Assembly (NCBI GenBank): GCA_045646905.1
Contig: JAZRLP010000026.1
Span: forward strand, 434,001-498,000
DNA from: RGIG4079 sp045646905
GTDB taxonomy: Bacteria; Bacteroidota; Bacteroidia; Bacteroidales; Muribaculaceae
Direction of reading: 5' to 3'
DNA: 64,000 nt
The notes under the pieces were generated by a model. The model ran no database searches. It saw only the letters and a list, made by a program, of their open reading frames with translations, and was not told where the DNA came from. Made by a program: the position numbers and the translations under genes. Within the stretch, counting starts at the first letter, position 1, and every line of letters begins with the position of its first letter. This document shows positions 1 to 9,293 of the stretch, one piece after another.

Positions 1-175
1 CGCGGAAATTACGCTTTTTGTTTTTACGATCACGGTAAGCATAAGTAAGACCTTTTTCCCAAGTGTTTTTGGCTACGGTCCACACATTTTTACGACATCC
101 GTAATAACCTCTTGTTAATTTTAAGATTTTCTTTCTACGTGCTCTTGAGGCAACGTGGTTTACTGATCTTGGCAT
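1..175 (-). CDS. rplT: 50S ribosomal protein L20, N-terminal part
   Basis: Large-subunit protein L20, which binds 23S rRNA early in assembly. The minus strand from an ATG at 175 reads MPRSVNHVASRARRKKIL and continues with the basic, glycine/tyrosine-containing N-terminal tail typical of L20. It runs off the left edge of the window, so only 58 residues are seen. It is the last visible gene of thrS-infC-rpmI-rplT, and the link to rpmI makes the call firm. L20 autoregulates this operon in some other bacteria; I see no proven L20 site here. Confidence 0.96.
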   Translation of the reverse strand, partial: MPRSVNHVASRARRKKILKLTRGYYGCRKNVWTVAKNTWEKGLTYAYRDRKNKKRNFR

Positions 176-191
176 TTTCTTTGAATTTTTT

Positions 192-230
192 GAATGTTAG
201 CGGCTATTGCTCTTTTATGGCTAAACATTC
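192..230 (-). promoter_or_regulatory. Hairpin between rpmI and rplT
   Basis: GAATGTTAGC (192-201) pairs with GCTAAACATTC (220-230) with one bulged base, leaving an 18-nt loop. It lies in the 103-nt gap between rpmI and rplT. With no U-tract after it, it looks more like a processing or translational control structure than a terminator. Function is inference. Confidence 0.4.
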
Positions 231-278
231 GGTTAATAAAAAAATTAAAAAATCACGAATTAAAACTTGAAACCTAAA

Positions 279-476
279 TTATTTGAGGGCAAGTAATGCC
301 TTTACGTTGCTCTCGTCAACTTTAGCTACTGTAGAGAAGTGAGTGAGGTTTCTTTTTTGCTTTTTAGTCTTCTTTGTTAAGATGTGACTCTTAAAAGCAT
401 GTTTTCTTTTGATTTTTCCTGATCCGGTAAGGGCAAACCTCTTTTTGGCACCGGAGTTAGTTTTAATCTTTGGCAT
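279..476 (-). CDS. rpmI: 50S ribosomal protein L35
   Basis: Small basic 65-residue protein starting MPKIKTNSGAKKRF with the lysine-rich KIKRKHAFKSHIL region diagnostic of L35. The length is normal for the family. It sits 67 nt downstream of infC and 103 nt upstream of rplT, the usual infC-rpmI-rplT order. An ATG at 476 gives the canonical N terminus. Confidence 0.97.
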   Translation of the reverse strand: MPKIKTNSGAKKRFALTGSGKIKRKHAFKSHILTKKTKKQKRNLTHFSTVAKVDESNVKALLALK

Positions 477-543
477 TTTTGTTACTTTTAAAAAAATTAA
501 TTCGAGTTATTTAAAAATATCTTCGTCACACGTGACGTTGATG

Positions 544-1125
544 TTATTTTTTCTTAGGTGTTATCATTAAAATCATTCTTTTACCTTCAAGAACTGGCAT
601 TTGTTCAACTTTGCCATACTCTTCCAAGTCATTGGCGAATCTTAAAAGCAGAACTTCACCTTGTTCTTTAAACAGAATAGAGCGTCCTTTAAAGAATACA
701 TATGCTTTAACTTTTGCTCCTTCTTTTAGGAATCCCACCGCATGCTTCAACTTGAAATTGTAGTCATGATCATCGGTCTGAGGTCCAAAACGTATTTCTT
801 TAACAACAACTTTAGTTGATTTCGCTTTTTGCTCTTTCAAACGCTTCTTTTGTTGGTAAAGAAATTTTTGATAATCAAGAATCTTACATACAGGAGGTTC
901 TGCATTAGGCGATATCTCAATCAAGTCAAGACCTTGCTCATCAGCAATCTTGAGAGCTTCTGAAATAGAATACACCCCAGTTTCAACATTGTCACCGACA
1001 AGGCGTACTTCACGAGCACGAATTTGCTCGTTAATCATATAAGGGTCTTTGGCGTTTTTATCGCCTTTTCTTTGCCCACCATTATTGCGGTTGGGCTGAG
1101 GTCCATTAAAGGGCTTTTTCTCCAT
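544..1125 (-). CDS. infC: Translation initiation factor IF-3
   Basis: IF-3 binds the 30S subunit, discriminates initiator tRNA and start codons, and blocks premature 50S joining. The 193-residue product has an N-terminal domain from about residue 28 (MINEQIRAREVRLVG), a lysine-rich linker around residues 85-105, and the C-terminal domain ending in a basic tail. A glycine/asparagine-rich extension of about 25 residues precedes the IF3-N domain, as is common in Bacteroidota. The start is a normal ATG, unlike the AUU of E. coli infC, so start-codon autoregulation of that type is not expected. It follows thrS by 7 nt. Confidence 0.96.
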   Translation of the reverse strand: MEKKPFNGPQPNRNNGGQRKGDKNAKDPYMINEQIRAREVRLVGDNVETGVYSISEALKIADEQGLDLIEISPNAEPPVCKILDYQKFLYQQKKRLKEQKAKSTKVVVKEIRFGPQTDDHDYNFKLKHAVGFLKEGAKVKAYVFFKGRSILFKEQGEVLLLRFANDLEEYGKVEQMPVLEGKRMILMITPKKK

Positions 1126-1132
1126 TCAATAA

Positions 1133-3070
1133 TTATTGATTAATCATTTTTTCGACTTCTTCAGCCAAATTTTGTGCAAAGGTAATAATTTTCATCGAAC
1201 CTTTATCACCTTCGCCCTGTTTTCTTACAGAAATTTCATCATTTTCTGCTTCTTTTTCTCCAACAATGAGCAAATAAGGTATTCTTTTAAGTTCGTTATC
1301 GCGAATTTTCTTACCTATTTTTTCGTTTCGATCGTCAACTATTGCACGAATATCTTTATCGTTGAGTTCTTTTGCAACTTTATAAGCGTAATCATTGAAC
1401 TTTTCGCTGATAGGAAGGATTACTGCTTGATCAGTAGCTAACCACAATGGGAATTTTCCCGCAGTGTGTTCAAGTAATACAGCAACAAAGCGTTCCATTG
1501 AGCCAAAAGGCGCACGGTGAATCATTACCGGACGATGTTTTTGGTTGTCCGCTCCTGTATATTCAAGTTGGAAGCGCTCAGGTAAGTTGTAGTCAACTTG
1601 AATTGTGCCTAACTGCCAACGGCGACCGAGCGCATCTTTCACCATGAAGTCAAGCTTAGGTCCATAGAATGCAGCCTCACCGAGTTCGGTGCGAGCATTT
1701 AGGCCTTTTTCAGCACAAGCCTCAATGATGGCATTTTCGGCAAGTCGCCAATTTTCATCGCTACCAATATATTTCTCTTTATTATTAGGATCGCGCAAAG
1801 AAATTTGTGCTTCAAAATTATCAAATTTAAGAGCTTTGAAAATAAAGAGGATGATATCCATTACTTTCAAGAACTCATCTTTAATTTGATCAGGAGCACA
1901 GAAAATATGCGCATCATCTTGGGTAAAGCCACGAACACGAGTCAAACCATGAAGTTCACCACTTTGCTCATAACGATATACGGTACCAAATTCGGCAAGA
2001 CGCAAAGGTAATTCACGATATGAACGAGGGAATGCTTTAAAAATCTCACAGTGGTGAGGACAATTCATTGGTTTTAGCAAGTATTCTTCCCCTTCTTCTG
2101 GAGTGTGGATGGGTTGGAATGAGTCCTTACCATATTTTGCATAGTGACCTGATGTCACATAAAGCATTTTATTGCCAATATGTGGAGTGATTACTTGTTG
2201 GTAACCATATTGTTTTTGGATTTTGCGAAGGAATTGTTCTAGACGGTCGCGTAATGCAGCACCTTTAGGGAGCCACAATGGAAGACCTGCACCCACATTT
2301 TGAGAAAATGCAAACAATTCCATTTCTTTACCTAACTTGCGGTGGTCGCGTTTTTTTGCTTCTTCAAGCATTACGAGGTACTCGTCGAGCATTTTCTTTT
2401 TAGGGAATGTAATACCATACACACGCACCAATTGATTGCGTTTTTCATCGCCACGCCAGTAAGCACCAGCAAGTGATGTAACTTTAACCGCTTTAATTGG
2501 AGCTGTGTTAGGGATATGTGGACCACGGCAGAGGTCAGTAAACGAACCTTGAGTATAAGTAGAGATTGTACCATCTTCTAGTTCGTTAATAAGTTCACAT
2601 TTATATACTTCTCCTCTATCGCCAAAAAGTTTCAACGCATCAGTCTTTGAGATGTCGCTACGTTTGATATCAACTTTACGTTGAGCCAATTCAAGCATTT
2701 TTTTCTCAATTTTAGGGAAGTCAGCGGCTGTAAGCGTGTGTTCACCTGGATCAATATCATAGTAGAAACCATTTTCAACAGCTGGACCGATACCAAATTT
2801 TACACCAGGATACAACTCTTGAAGTGTTTCAGCCAACAAGTGAGCAGAACTATGCCAGAAAGCATGCTTGCCTTCTGCATCTTCCCACTTAAATAATTTT
2901 ATTGACGCATCTTCATTGACGGGGCGAGTCAAGTCCCATTCTTGCTCGTTAATAGAAGCTGCAAGAACATCTTGAGCTAAACGCGAGCTAATGCTTTCTG
3001 CAATTTGAAGAGGAGTAATCCCAGATTCAAATTGCTTTACGCTACCATCAGGAAAAGTAATATTTATCAT
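1133..3070 (-). CDS. thrS: Threonyl-tRNA synthetase
   Basis: Class II synthetase charging tRNA-Thr in the cytoplasm. The 645-residue length is typical. In order: TGS domain (about 1-60), the editing domain (about 65-220), the catalytic core with MNCPHHCEIFK (zinc cysteine and histidine) and the motif 2 stretch TRVRGFTQDDAHIF, and a C-terminal anticodon-binding domain (about 545-645). It is the first gene of the thrS-infC-rpmI-rplT operon. A -7 motif at 3134-3141 predicts a leader of about 57 nt. Confidence 0.97.
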   Translation of the reverse strand: MINITFPDGSVKQFESGITPLQIAESISSRLAQDVLAASINEQEWDLTRPVNEDASIKLFKWEDAEGKHAFWHSSAHLLAETLQELYPGVKFGIGPAVENGFYYDIDPGEHTLTAADFPKIEKKMLELAQRKVDIKRSDISKTDALKLFGDRGEVYKCELINELEDGTISTYTQGSFTDLCRGPHIPNTAPIKAVKVTSLAGAYWRGDEKRNQLVRVYGITFPKKKMLDEYLVMLEEAKKRDHRKLGKEMELFAFSQNVGAGLPLWLPKGAALRDRLEQFLRKIQKQYGYQQVITPHIGNKMLYVTSGHYAKYGKDSFQPIHTPEEGEEYLLKPMNCPHHCEIFKAFPRSYRELPLRLAEFGTVYRYEQSGELHGLTRVRGFTQDDAHIFCAPDQIKDEFLKVMDIILFIFKALKFDNFEAQISLRDPNNKEKYIGSDENWRLAENAIIEACAEKGLNARTELGEAAFYGPKLDFMVKDALGRRWQLGTIQVDYNLPERFQLEYTGADNQKHRPVMIHRAPFGSMERFVAVLLEHTAGKFPLWLATDQAVILPISEKFNDYAYKVAKELNDKDIRAIVDDRNEKIGKKIRDNELKRIPYLLIVGEKEAENDEISVRKQGEGDKGSMKIITFAQNLAEEVEKMINQ

Positions 3071-3133
3071 TGTTTTTATAACTTTTTATCAAATTAAAGT
3101 ATTCGAATTTGCACAATTTGGCAAAAACGACTG

Positions 3134-3141
3134 CAAAGATA
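3134..3141 (-). promoter_or_regulatory. -7 promoter element for thrS operon
   Basis: The minus strand reads TATCTTTG, an exact match to the Bacteroidota TAnnTTTG element, about 65 nt upstream of the thrS start. I do not see a convincing TTTG -33 element at the right spacing, so this is a -7-only call. Confidence 0.5.
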
Positions 3142-3306
3142 GTTATTTATTTGGTAATAACACATTAAATATATAAGTTTTTATTCAAAACATGAACATT
3201 TTTGTCATTTCTAACAAAAATACACCTATAACACCTTTTTTGTGGCTTTAATACTTACATTACCAAGCAAATCAAACCAATAAACACGCAATAATATTCT
3301 TTTTTG

Positions 3307-3377
3307 TTGCCCCGGAAGGATTCGAACCCTCACAGGCGGAACCAGAATCCGACGTGCTACCATTACACCACGAGGCA
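3307..3377 (-). tRNA. tRNA-Gln (anticodon CTG)
   Basis: The minus strand folds as a cloverleaf: acceptor arms TGCCTCG and CGGGGCA (one T-G pair), a D-arm with AATGGTAGC, a TTCTGGT anticodon loop giving CTG, and a T-arm with GTTCGAAT between GAGG and CCTT. The discriminator is A at 3307 and CCA is not encoded. The first pair of the anticodon stem is a mismatch, otherwise the fold is complete. The anticodon reads CAG glutamine codons. Confidence 0.93.
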
Positions 3378-3442
3378 TTACGCAACAAAATTACACAAAA
3401 TATTTAGAATCGCCTCTAAATTGCAAATTTTACTTTATATAT

Positions 3443-3473
3443 TTTGCAAAAATAGCCATCAATCGTAACTTTG
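3443..3473 (+). promoter_or_regulatory. Promoter for the DUF4924 gene
   Basis: TTTG at 3443-3446 and TAACTTTG at 3466-3473, separated by 19 nt, fit the Bacteroidota housekeeping promoter. Predicted transcription start is around 3480, about 20 nt before the ATG at 3501. Confidence 0.65.
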
Positions 3474-3500
3474 TAGAGTTATTTAATCAAATAAAGAATT

Positions 3501-4052
3501 ATGTTTATAGCATCTCAAAAACGCAAAGAAAACATTGCCGAATACCTACTATATATGTGGCAAATTGAAGATTTAATTCGTGCCAATAATTTAGACATTG
3601 ATAATATCGCTCAAAATATCGTTGCCAAATTCAGTTTGACTGAGGAGCAACAAAAACAAATGATTGAATGGTATGAGTCGCTAATCGATATGATGCGACG
3701 TGAAGATGTCGTTAAATATGGGCATTTACAACTTAACAAAAATATTATACTTCAGCTTGCACAGTTACATGATGCGGTTCTGAAAGATCCTAAATTTGCT
3801 GAATATAATGCCGAATATTATAAAACATTGCCGTTTATTGTAGAATTGCGTTCCAAATCTGGGGAAAGCAAACAAGGAGAGTTAGAAACCTGCTTTACAG
3901 CTCTATATGGTATGCTTTTATTGAGGTTGCAAGGAAAAGAAATTAATAAAGATACTCATGCAGCATTAACGCAGATATCGCGATTTATTGCCCTACTCTC
4001 ACACTATTTTAAATTAGACTCAGAGGATAAACTATTTGAAAATAATGATTAA
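3501..4052 (+). CDS. DUF4924 family protein
   Basis: 183-residue soluble, mostly helical protein with the N terminus FIASQKRKENIAEYLLYMWQ that I recognise as the Bacteroidetes-restricted DUF4924 family. No catalytic motif, signal peptide or membrane segment is visible. It lies just upstream of rfbD and prfC, a neighbourhood I recall from other Bacteroidales, but each has its own promoter-like motif. Function unknown. Confidence 0.85.
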   Translation: MFIASQKRKENIAEYLLYMWQIEDLIRANNLDIDNIAQNIVAKFSLTEEQQKQMIEWYESLIDMMRREDVVKYGHLQLNKNIILQLAQLHDAVLKDPKFAEYNAEYYKTLPFIVELRSKSGESKQGELETCFTALYGMLLLRLQGKEINKDTHAALTQISRFIALLSHYFKLDSEDKLFENND

Positions 4053-4111
4053 TCAATTGCCATTATTAAATTGAATGTAGTCCTTTTGATTTATGGCAGT
4101 TGAATATATTA

Positions 4112-4143
4112 TTTGCAGATGCGAGTGTTTTGCAGTATCTTTG
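4112..4143 (+). promoter_or_regulatory. Promoter for rfbD
   Basis: TTTG at 4112-4115 and TATCTTTG at 4136-4143 with a 20-nt spacer. The predicted start near 4150 leaves a leader of about 20 nt before the rfbD ATG at 4170. Confidence 0.65.
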
Positions 4144-4169
4144 TAGTCTTAAATTAGATTAAGTGTAAT

Positions 4170-5033
4170 ATGAAAATACTTGTGACCGGTGCTAATGGGC
4201 AATTGGGGCGAGAGTTGCGAAATGTATTGGAGTCGGAGATTCCTGGTCAATCTATATATACAGATGTCGCTGAATTGGATTTGACTGATTCAAAAGCTGT
4301 TGACTTGTTTTTTAAACAAAATGAAATAAGTCATGTGGTGAATTGTGCTGCATATACCGCAGTAGATAGAGCCGAAGAGGAAAAACTGGAATGTGCTTCA
4401 ATAAATATAAATGCAGTTAAAAATCTTGCAATTGCAGCCGATTCTGTAGGCGCGAAAATAATACATATTTCAACTGATTATGTCTTTGATGGTACGGCGC
4501 ACCGTCCATATAAAGAATCGGATAAAGTTAATCCTATATCAGAATATGGTACAACTAAAAGAAAAGGTGAAACTGCGTTATTAGCATTAGCTCCCGAAAG
4601 TATTATTATACGCACATCATGGCTTTATTCTCCTCATGGAAATAATTTTGTAAAAACTATGATGAGATTAGGAGCAGAACACTCTGAAATAAAAGTGGTA
4701 TGTGATCAAATAGGTTCTCCGACATATGCATTAGATTTGGCAAAGGCAATATATAGAGTATTGCTATCACATCAATGGGTTGAGGGAATTTTTCATTATT
4801 CAAATGAAGGTGTGTGCTCTTGGTATGATTTTGCAAAGGCAATTCATCGGGTAGCAGGTATAAAAGGGTGTAATGTCTGCCCTATTCCTACTGAAGAATA
4901 TCCTACAGCTGCATCAAGACCATTTTTCAGCGTGCTAGATAAATCACGAATAAAGGCAACATATGGTGCAGATGTCCCATATTGGGAGGATAGCCTAATT
5001 GATTGTATTAATAGAATAAAAAACGAAAAATAA
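4170..5033 (+). CDS. rfbD: dTDP-4-dehydrorhamnose reductase
   Basis: Short-chain dehydrogenase-type enzyme that makes dTDP-L-rhamnose with NAD(P)H, the last step of rhamnose donor synthesis for surface glycans. The N terminus MKILVTGANGQLGRELRN carries the Rossmann GxxGxxG motif; STDYVFDG and the catalytic YGTTKRKGE (YxxxK) follow, and the length (287) is typical. The other rml genes are not in this window. prfC starts 8 nt downstream, so the two are probably cotranscribed. Confidence 0.93.
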   Translation: MKILVTGANGQLGRELRNVLESEIPGQSIYTDVAELDLTDSKAVDLFFKQNEISHVVNCAAYTAVDRAEEEKLECASININAVKNLAIAADSVGAKIIHISTDYVFDGTAHRPYKESDKVNPISEYGTTKRKGETALLALAPESIIIRTSWLYSPHGNNFVKTMMRLGAEHSEIKVVCDQIGSPTYALDLAKAIYRVLLSHQWVEGIFHYSNEGVCSWYDFAKAIHRVAGIKGCNVCPIPTEEYPTAASRPFFSVLDKSRIKATYGADVPYWEDSLIDCINRIKNEK

Positions 5034-5041
5034 ATAATTCA

Positions 5042-6622
5042 GTGGCAACTTTAAACGAAGAGATAAATCGTAGAAGGACTTTTGCAATTATCAGTCACCC
5101 TGACGCTGGTAAAACTACCCTTACAGAGAAATTATTGCTATATGGTGGTGCGATTCATATTGCAGGTGCTGTAAAATCAAATAAAATTAAGAAGACTGCA
5201 ACATCTGACTGGATGGAGATTGAAAAACAACGTGGTATTTCAGTCGCAACATCGGTTATGGGTTTTAATTATGGCGATTATAAAATTAATATTTTGGACA
5301 CGCCTGGACACCAAGATTTTGCAGAAGATACATATCGAACATTGACTGCCGTAGATAGTGTAATTATTGTTGTCGATGTAGCGAAAGGTGTGGAGCAACA
5401 AACTCGTAAGTTGATGGAAGTGTGTCGTATGCGTAACACTCCTGTTATCATATTTGTAAATAAATTAGACCGCGAAGGACGTGATCCATTTGAAATTTTA
5501 GATGAATTAGAATCGGAATTAAAAATTAGTGTACGGCCCTTGAGTTGGCCAATAAATATCGGCGCGAAATTCAAAGGCGTTTATAATATTTATGAGCAAT
5601 CGCTTGATTTATTTACTCCAAATAAACAAAAAGTATCGGAGCGTGTAGAAATAGAAGATGTAAACGACCCTCGAATTGATGAACATGTTGGTGATATCGA
5701 TGCTAACAAATTGCGTGAAGATTTGGAGTTAATAGAAGGCGTTTATCCTGAATTTAATAAAGAGGAGTATTTGAAGGGTAAGGTGGCCCCTGTATTCTTT
5801 GGCTCTGCTCTAAATACATTCGGTGTTAAAGAATTATTGGATTGTTTTGTTGAAATAGCTCCCTCCCCTCGTCCAATTGAGGCTGAAGAAAGAAAAGTTA
5901 GTCCTGAAGAAAATAATTTTACTGGATTTGTGTTTAAAATTCATGCTAATATGGACCCAAATCATCGCAGTTGTATTGCTTTTGTGAAAATATGTTCGGG
6001 TAAGTTTGAACGAAATGCTAATTATAAACATATTCGTTCAGGAAAAATGATGAAGTTTGCTGCTCCTACAGCTTTTATGGCACAAAAGAAAAATATTGTT
6101 GATGAAGCATATCCAGGTGATATTGTAGGTATCCCCGATACTGGAAACTTCAAAATTGGAGACACATTAACAGCTGGGGAACAATTACATTTCAAAGGAT
6201 TGCCTAGTTTCTCTCCTGAAATGTTTAAATATATTGAGAATACTGATCCAATGAAGTCAAAACAGTTAGAAAAAGGTATTCAACAATTAATGGATGAAGG
6301 TGTTGCTCAATTATTTGTAAATCAATTTAATGGTCGTAAGATTATAGGTACTGTGGGCCAACTTCAATTTGAAGTTATCCAATATCGATTGTTGAACGAA
6401 TATGGAGCACAATGTAAGTGGGAACCAATTTCATTATATAAGGCATGTTGGATTGAAAGTGATGATGCCGTTGCATTAGAAGCATTTAAAAAGCGCAAAC
6501 ATCAATTTATGGCTGTAGATAAAGAAGGTCGTGATGTTTTCCTCGCTGATTCAAATTATGTTCTTCAAATGGCTCAGTCGGACTTCCCAAAAATTAAATT
6601 CCACTTTACAAGTGAGTTTTAA
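5042..6622 (+). CDS. prfC: Peptide chain release factor 3
   Basis: Translational GTPase that recycles RF1/RF2 after peptide release. The 526-residue product has G1 HPDAGKTTL near residue 20, G2/switch RGISV, G3 DTPGHQDF and G4 NKLD, followed by RF3 domains II and III. The start is GTG at 5042: it gives the expected short N terminus before RRRTFAIISHPDAGKT, and no suitable ATG lies between it and the rfbD stop. Its stop is followed after 2 nt by the first SGNH gene, suggesting read-through transcription into the cassette. Confidence 0.96.
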   Translation: MATLNEEINRRRTFAIISHPDAGKTTLTEKLLLYGGAIHIAGAVKSNKIKKTATSDWMEIEKQRGISVATSVMGFNYGDYKINILDTPGHQDFAEDTYRTLTAVDSVIIVVDVAKGVEQQTRKLMEVCRMRNTPVIIFVNKLDREGRDPFEILDELESELKISVRPLSWPINIGAKFKGVYNIYEQSLDLFTPNKQKVSERVEIEDVNDPRIDEHVGDIDANKLREDLELIEGVYPEFNKEEYLKGKVAPVFFGSALNTFGVKELLDCFVEIAPSPRPIEAEERKVSPEENNFTGFVFKIHANMDPNHRSCIAFVKICSGKFERNANYKHIRSGKMMKFAAPTAFMAQKKNIVDEAYPGDIVGIPDTGNFKIGDTLTAGEQLHFKGLPSFSPEMFKYIENTDPMKSKQLEKGIQQLMDEGVAQLFVNQFNGRKIIGTVGQLQFEVIQYRLLNEYGAQCKWEPISLYKACWIESDDAVALEAFKKRKHQFMAVDKEGRDVFLADSNYVLQMAQSDFPKIKFHFTSEF

Positions 6623-6624
6623 TT

Positions 6625-8013
6625 ATGCAAGCTAAAACAATAGTAAAGTTTATATTTTCGATTATAGCATCATTAGCGTTATTATGTATTATATTCCCTA
6701 ATGATGGTATCCCTTTTTTCGGCACAAAACTCAAATTTCCATCGATAGCTGAGGTGATAAAGACTCCAGTGGATTCAGCTTTGATTGGAGAAGCTCCTAA
6801 AGATGTTATTAATAAGCGAAAATCTGATTTGGATATAGCAAAAGAAAATGAGTTTAGAAGTTTCTGTGAGACCAATCCAGCAAGATTTTTTATGCCCAAT
6901 AATGATGTTACATATTTTGATAATTTATTTAAAGCATTAGATGGGGCTAAAAGTAACAATGTGAGAATTATGCATTATGGCGATTCTCAATTGGAATGTG
7001 ACCGAATTTCGTGTGATTTAAGAAGTCGTTTTCAAAGTCAATTTGGTGGAGGTGGCGTAGGATTAATTCCTGTCGTACAGACTATACCCACATATACTTT
7101 AGGCCAATCAACTTCACCAAAAGAGCTTTCAAGAGGGTTAGTTTATGGCCCATCTAAAAACAGAGCATCTCATAATAGGTATGGGATAATGGGACAGGTC
7201 ACACGAGTGAATTCTACTGTAAAAATAAATGTTGAGGGACGGTTGAAAAAGTACCCAATTTCAGCAAAATTTAATAGGGTGAAAATTTATGCTAAAGGTG
7301 GTTCATATAGTGTCTCTACTGAAAACGGAACAACTGCGTTGAAAAACTCTTCTCCAATGTTGTATATAGCAGATTTGCCCGATACAATAAATTCTGCTAC
7401 TATATCATTGCGAGGTGGAGCCGAGGTATATGGCGTTATTCTTGATAGTAAAACGGGTGTTTCTATTGACAACATTCCTATGAGAGGCTGCTCTGGCACG
7501 ATATTTACATCAATAGATTCTTCCTCAATGGCTCCATTTTTTGAAAATGAAAATGTGAAGTTGATAATATTACAATATGGTGGTAATTCAGTGCCTTATT
7601 TAAATGGAGATAAAGGTATCGCTAATTATAAAAACAATATAAAAAAGCAGATAGAATTATTTAAACGCTTAGAACCAAGTGCTTGCATATTATTTATAGG
7701 TCCGGCTGACATGGCGACCCGCAAAAATGGAGTAATGGCATCTTATTCTAATCTTCCCAAAGTAATAAAGGCCTTACGAGAGGCAGCTAATGAATCGGGC
7801 GTTGCTTTTTGGGACATGTATTCGGCTATGGGAGGAAAAAATTCTATTGTAAAATGGGTGAAAAATGGTTTAGCAGGCTCCGACCACATTCATTTCACTC
7901 CAAAAGGAGCTAATGAAATTTCTGAAATTTTATATAAGACATTCAATTTGTATTATAAATTCTATCGATTTAGAGCTGGGTTAGAAGAAACTACTCAACA
8001 AACTGAAAAATGA
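6625..8013 (+). CDS. SGNH-fold protein A of plus-strand O-acylation cassette
   Basis: 462-residue membrane-anchored or secreted protein. One N-terminal hydrophobic segment (about residues 5-24) is followed by an SGNH/GDSL hydrolase fold: block I HYGDSQLE, a GGN block III (QYGGNSVP), and the block V pair DHIH. A MGGKNSIVKWV motif just before DHIH is shared with the other three SGNH proteins of this window. Such proteins paired with an MBOAT partner transfer acetyl or other acyl groups onto extracytoplasmic glycans (AlgX/AlgJ and PatB are precedents). Substrate unknown. The last 4 nt overlap the next gene. Closest in layout to the 44466-45878 gene. Confidence 0.82.
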   Translation: MQAKTIVKFIFSIIASLALLCIIFPNDGIPFFGTKLKFPSIAEVIKTPVDSALIGEAPKDVINKRKSDLDIAKENEFRSFCETNPARFFMPNNDVTYFDNLFKALDGAKSNNVRIMHYGDSQLECDRISCDLRSRFQSQFGGGGVGLIPVVQTIPTYTLGQSTSPKELSRGLVYGPSKNRASHNRYGIMGQVTRVNSTVKINVEGRLKKYPISAKFNRVKIYAKGGSYSVSTENGTTALKNSSPMLYIADLPDTINSATISLRGGAEVYGVILDSKTGVSIDNIPMRGCSGTIFTSIDSSSMAPFFENENVKLIILQYGGNSVPYLNGDKGIANYKNNIKKQIELFKRLEPSACILFIGPADMATRKNGVMASYSNLPKVIKALREAANESGVAFWDMYSAMGGKNSIVKWVKNGLAGSDHIHFTPKGANEISEILYKTFNLYYKFYRFRAGLEETTQQTEK

Positions 8014-9293
8014 CAATAAGATTCCGTGAAATATTAGCAATACTGATAATTGTATTTTCTTGTGTTAAAATAACATCACAAGAAGATGCTTATGACTCGT
8101 TTGCTTATGAAACGGGAGAGTTTAAATACATAAAAGAGTATCCTTGTATTGATTTTGACCAAAATAGGTTAATTATACCTGGGAGTGATAGTTTATTAAT
8201 TGCTTTATACGATAAAATAGATCAAGTTAGCGCTTTGGGGCAAGGGCAAATATCAATACTCCATATTGGAGGTAGCCATGTACAAGCTGGAATATTTAGT
8301 CATCGTTTAAGATGTAATTTTAGACAATTGATAGGTGACTTTACCAGTAGTAAGGGGGTGATATTCCCATTTAAAACAATGGGTACTAACGCTCCAACTA
8401 ACTACAAAATGTCAACAACGGGGAACTGGTCAAAAGCAAGGTGTATTGATCGCAATCCTAATTTGCCATTAGGGATTTCTGGCGCTGCTATTCGTACATC
8501 TGATTCTAATGCATCTGTATCGTTTGATTTAAAATCAACTGATAGCATCAAATGGGAATACGATAAATTGATAGTATTAGGAGACGATGCTAATGGTGAG
8601 ATGTATCCTAAACTTGTATGTGGTATAGATACATTAATCCCCTACTCTTTTGAAGATGGATCTTATCATTTTCAGCTACCTTATGAAGCAAGTGAGGGCA
8701 AAGTAATCTTCACGGGGGCGAATAAAAGTCCGTTAACTTTTCGAGGATTAATACCTCAAAATTCCTATTCGGGATTAGCTTATCATGAAGCGGGAATTAA
8801 TGGAGCATCGGTGCCTGCATGGTTAAGATGTGATAAGTTTGAAAAAGAGTTATCATATATTACTCCTGATATAGTTATATTTGGAATAGGAATAAATGAT
8901 GCAAATGTATCTCCATCTAAATTTAGCAAGGAAGATTTTAAAGCAAATTACCGTAGGTTAATAAATAGAATTAAGCGAGTCAACCCAAATGTAGTGTGTC
9001 TGTTTATCACAAATAATGACTGCAAATTAAACATGAAAGCGTCCCCAACCCCATATAACCCAAATACATTAAAAGTCGAACAAGCATTTATTGAATTAGC
9101 TGAAGAGTATGGTGGTGTAGTTTGGAATTTGTTTAGAGTGATGGGTGGCCCAGGATCATCTAAAGAATGGGTTGCACAAGGTTTAATGCAAACTGATAGA
9201 ATTCACTTTAAGCGTGAGGGCTACGAAATATTGGGTGATTTATTATATAATGCGTTTGTTCTTGACTATAGAAATTTAAATATAGATGAGTGA
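8010..9293 (+). CDS. SGNH-fold protein B of plus-strand O-acylation cassette
   Basis: 427 residues with an N-terminal signal or anchor segment (about 8-23) and an SGNH fold. Block I reads HIGGSHVQAG, so the aspartate of the usual GDS is glycine although the serine remains; block III is GIGINDAN and block V is DRIH. HEAGINGASVPAW matches NVIGNNGASYYSY in its counterpart at 43220-44476. The ATGA overlap with gene A and the 8-nt overlap with the MBOAT gene indicate translational coupling. Probably an acyl-transfer partner of the MBOAT protein; the altered block I could mean reduced or changed catalysis. Confidence 0.8.
   Translation: MTIRFREILAILIIVFSCVKITSQEDAYDSFAYETGEFKYIKEYPCIDFDQNRLIIPGSDSLLIALYDKIDQVSALGQGQISILHIGGSHVQAGIFSHRLRCNFRQLIGDFTSSKGVIFPFKTMGTNAPTNYKMSTTGNWSKARCIDRNPNLPLGISGAAIRTSDSNASVSFDLKSTDSIKWEYDKLIVLGDDANGEMYPKLVCGIDTLIPYSFEDGSYHFQLPYEASEGKVIFTGANKSPLTFRGLIPQNSYSGLAYHEAGINGASVPAWLRCDKFEKELSYITPDIVIFGIGINDANVSPSKFSKEDFKANYRRLINRIKRVNPNVVCLFITNNDCKLNMKASPTPYNPNTLKVEQAFIELAEEYGGVVWNLFRVMGGPGSSKEWVAQGLMQTDRIHFKREGYEILGDLLYNAFVLDYRNLNIDE

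Noticed and set aside
524..537. Small palindrome CGTCAC..GTGACG after infC as a terminator
   Set aside because: Only 6 bp with a 2-nt loop and no T-run, inside an operon; too weak to call.
1136..2896. Plus-strand open frames opposite thrS
   Set aside because: Antisense to a conserved synthetase gene, no promoter motif, implausible composition.
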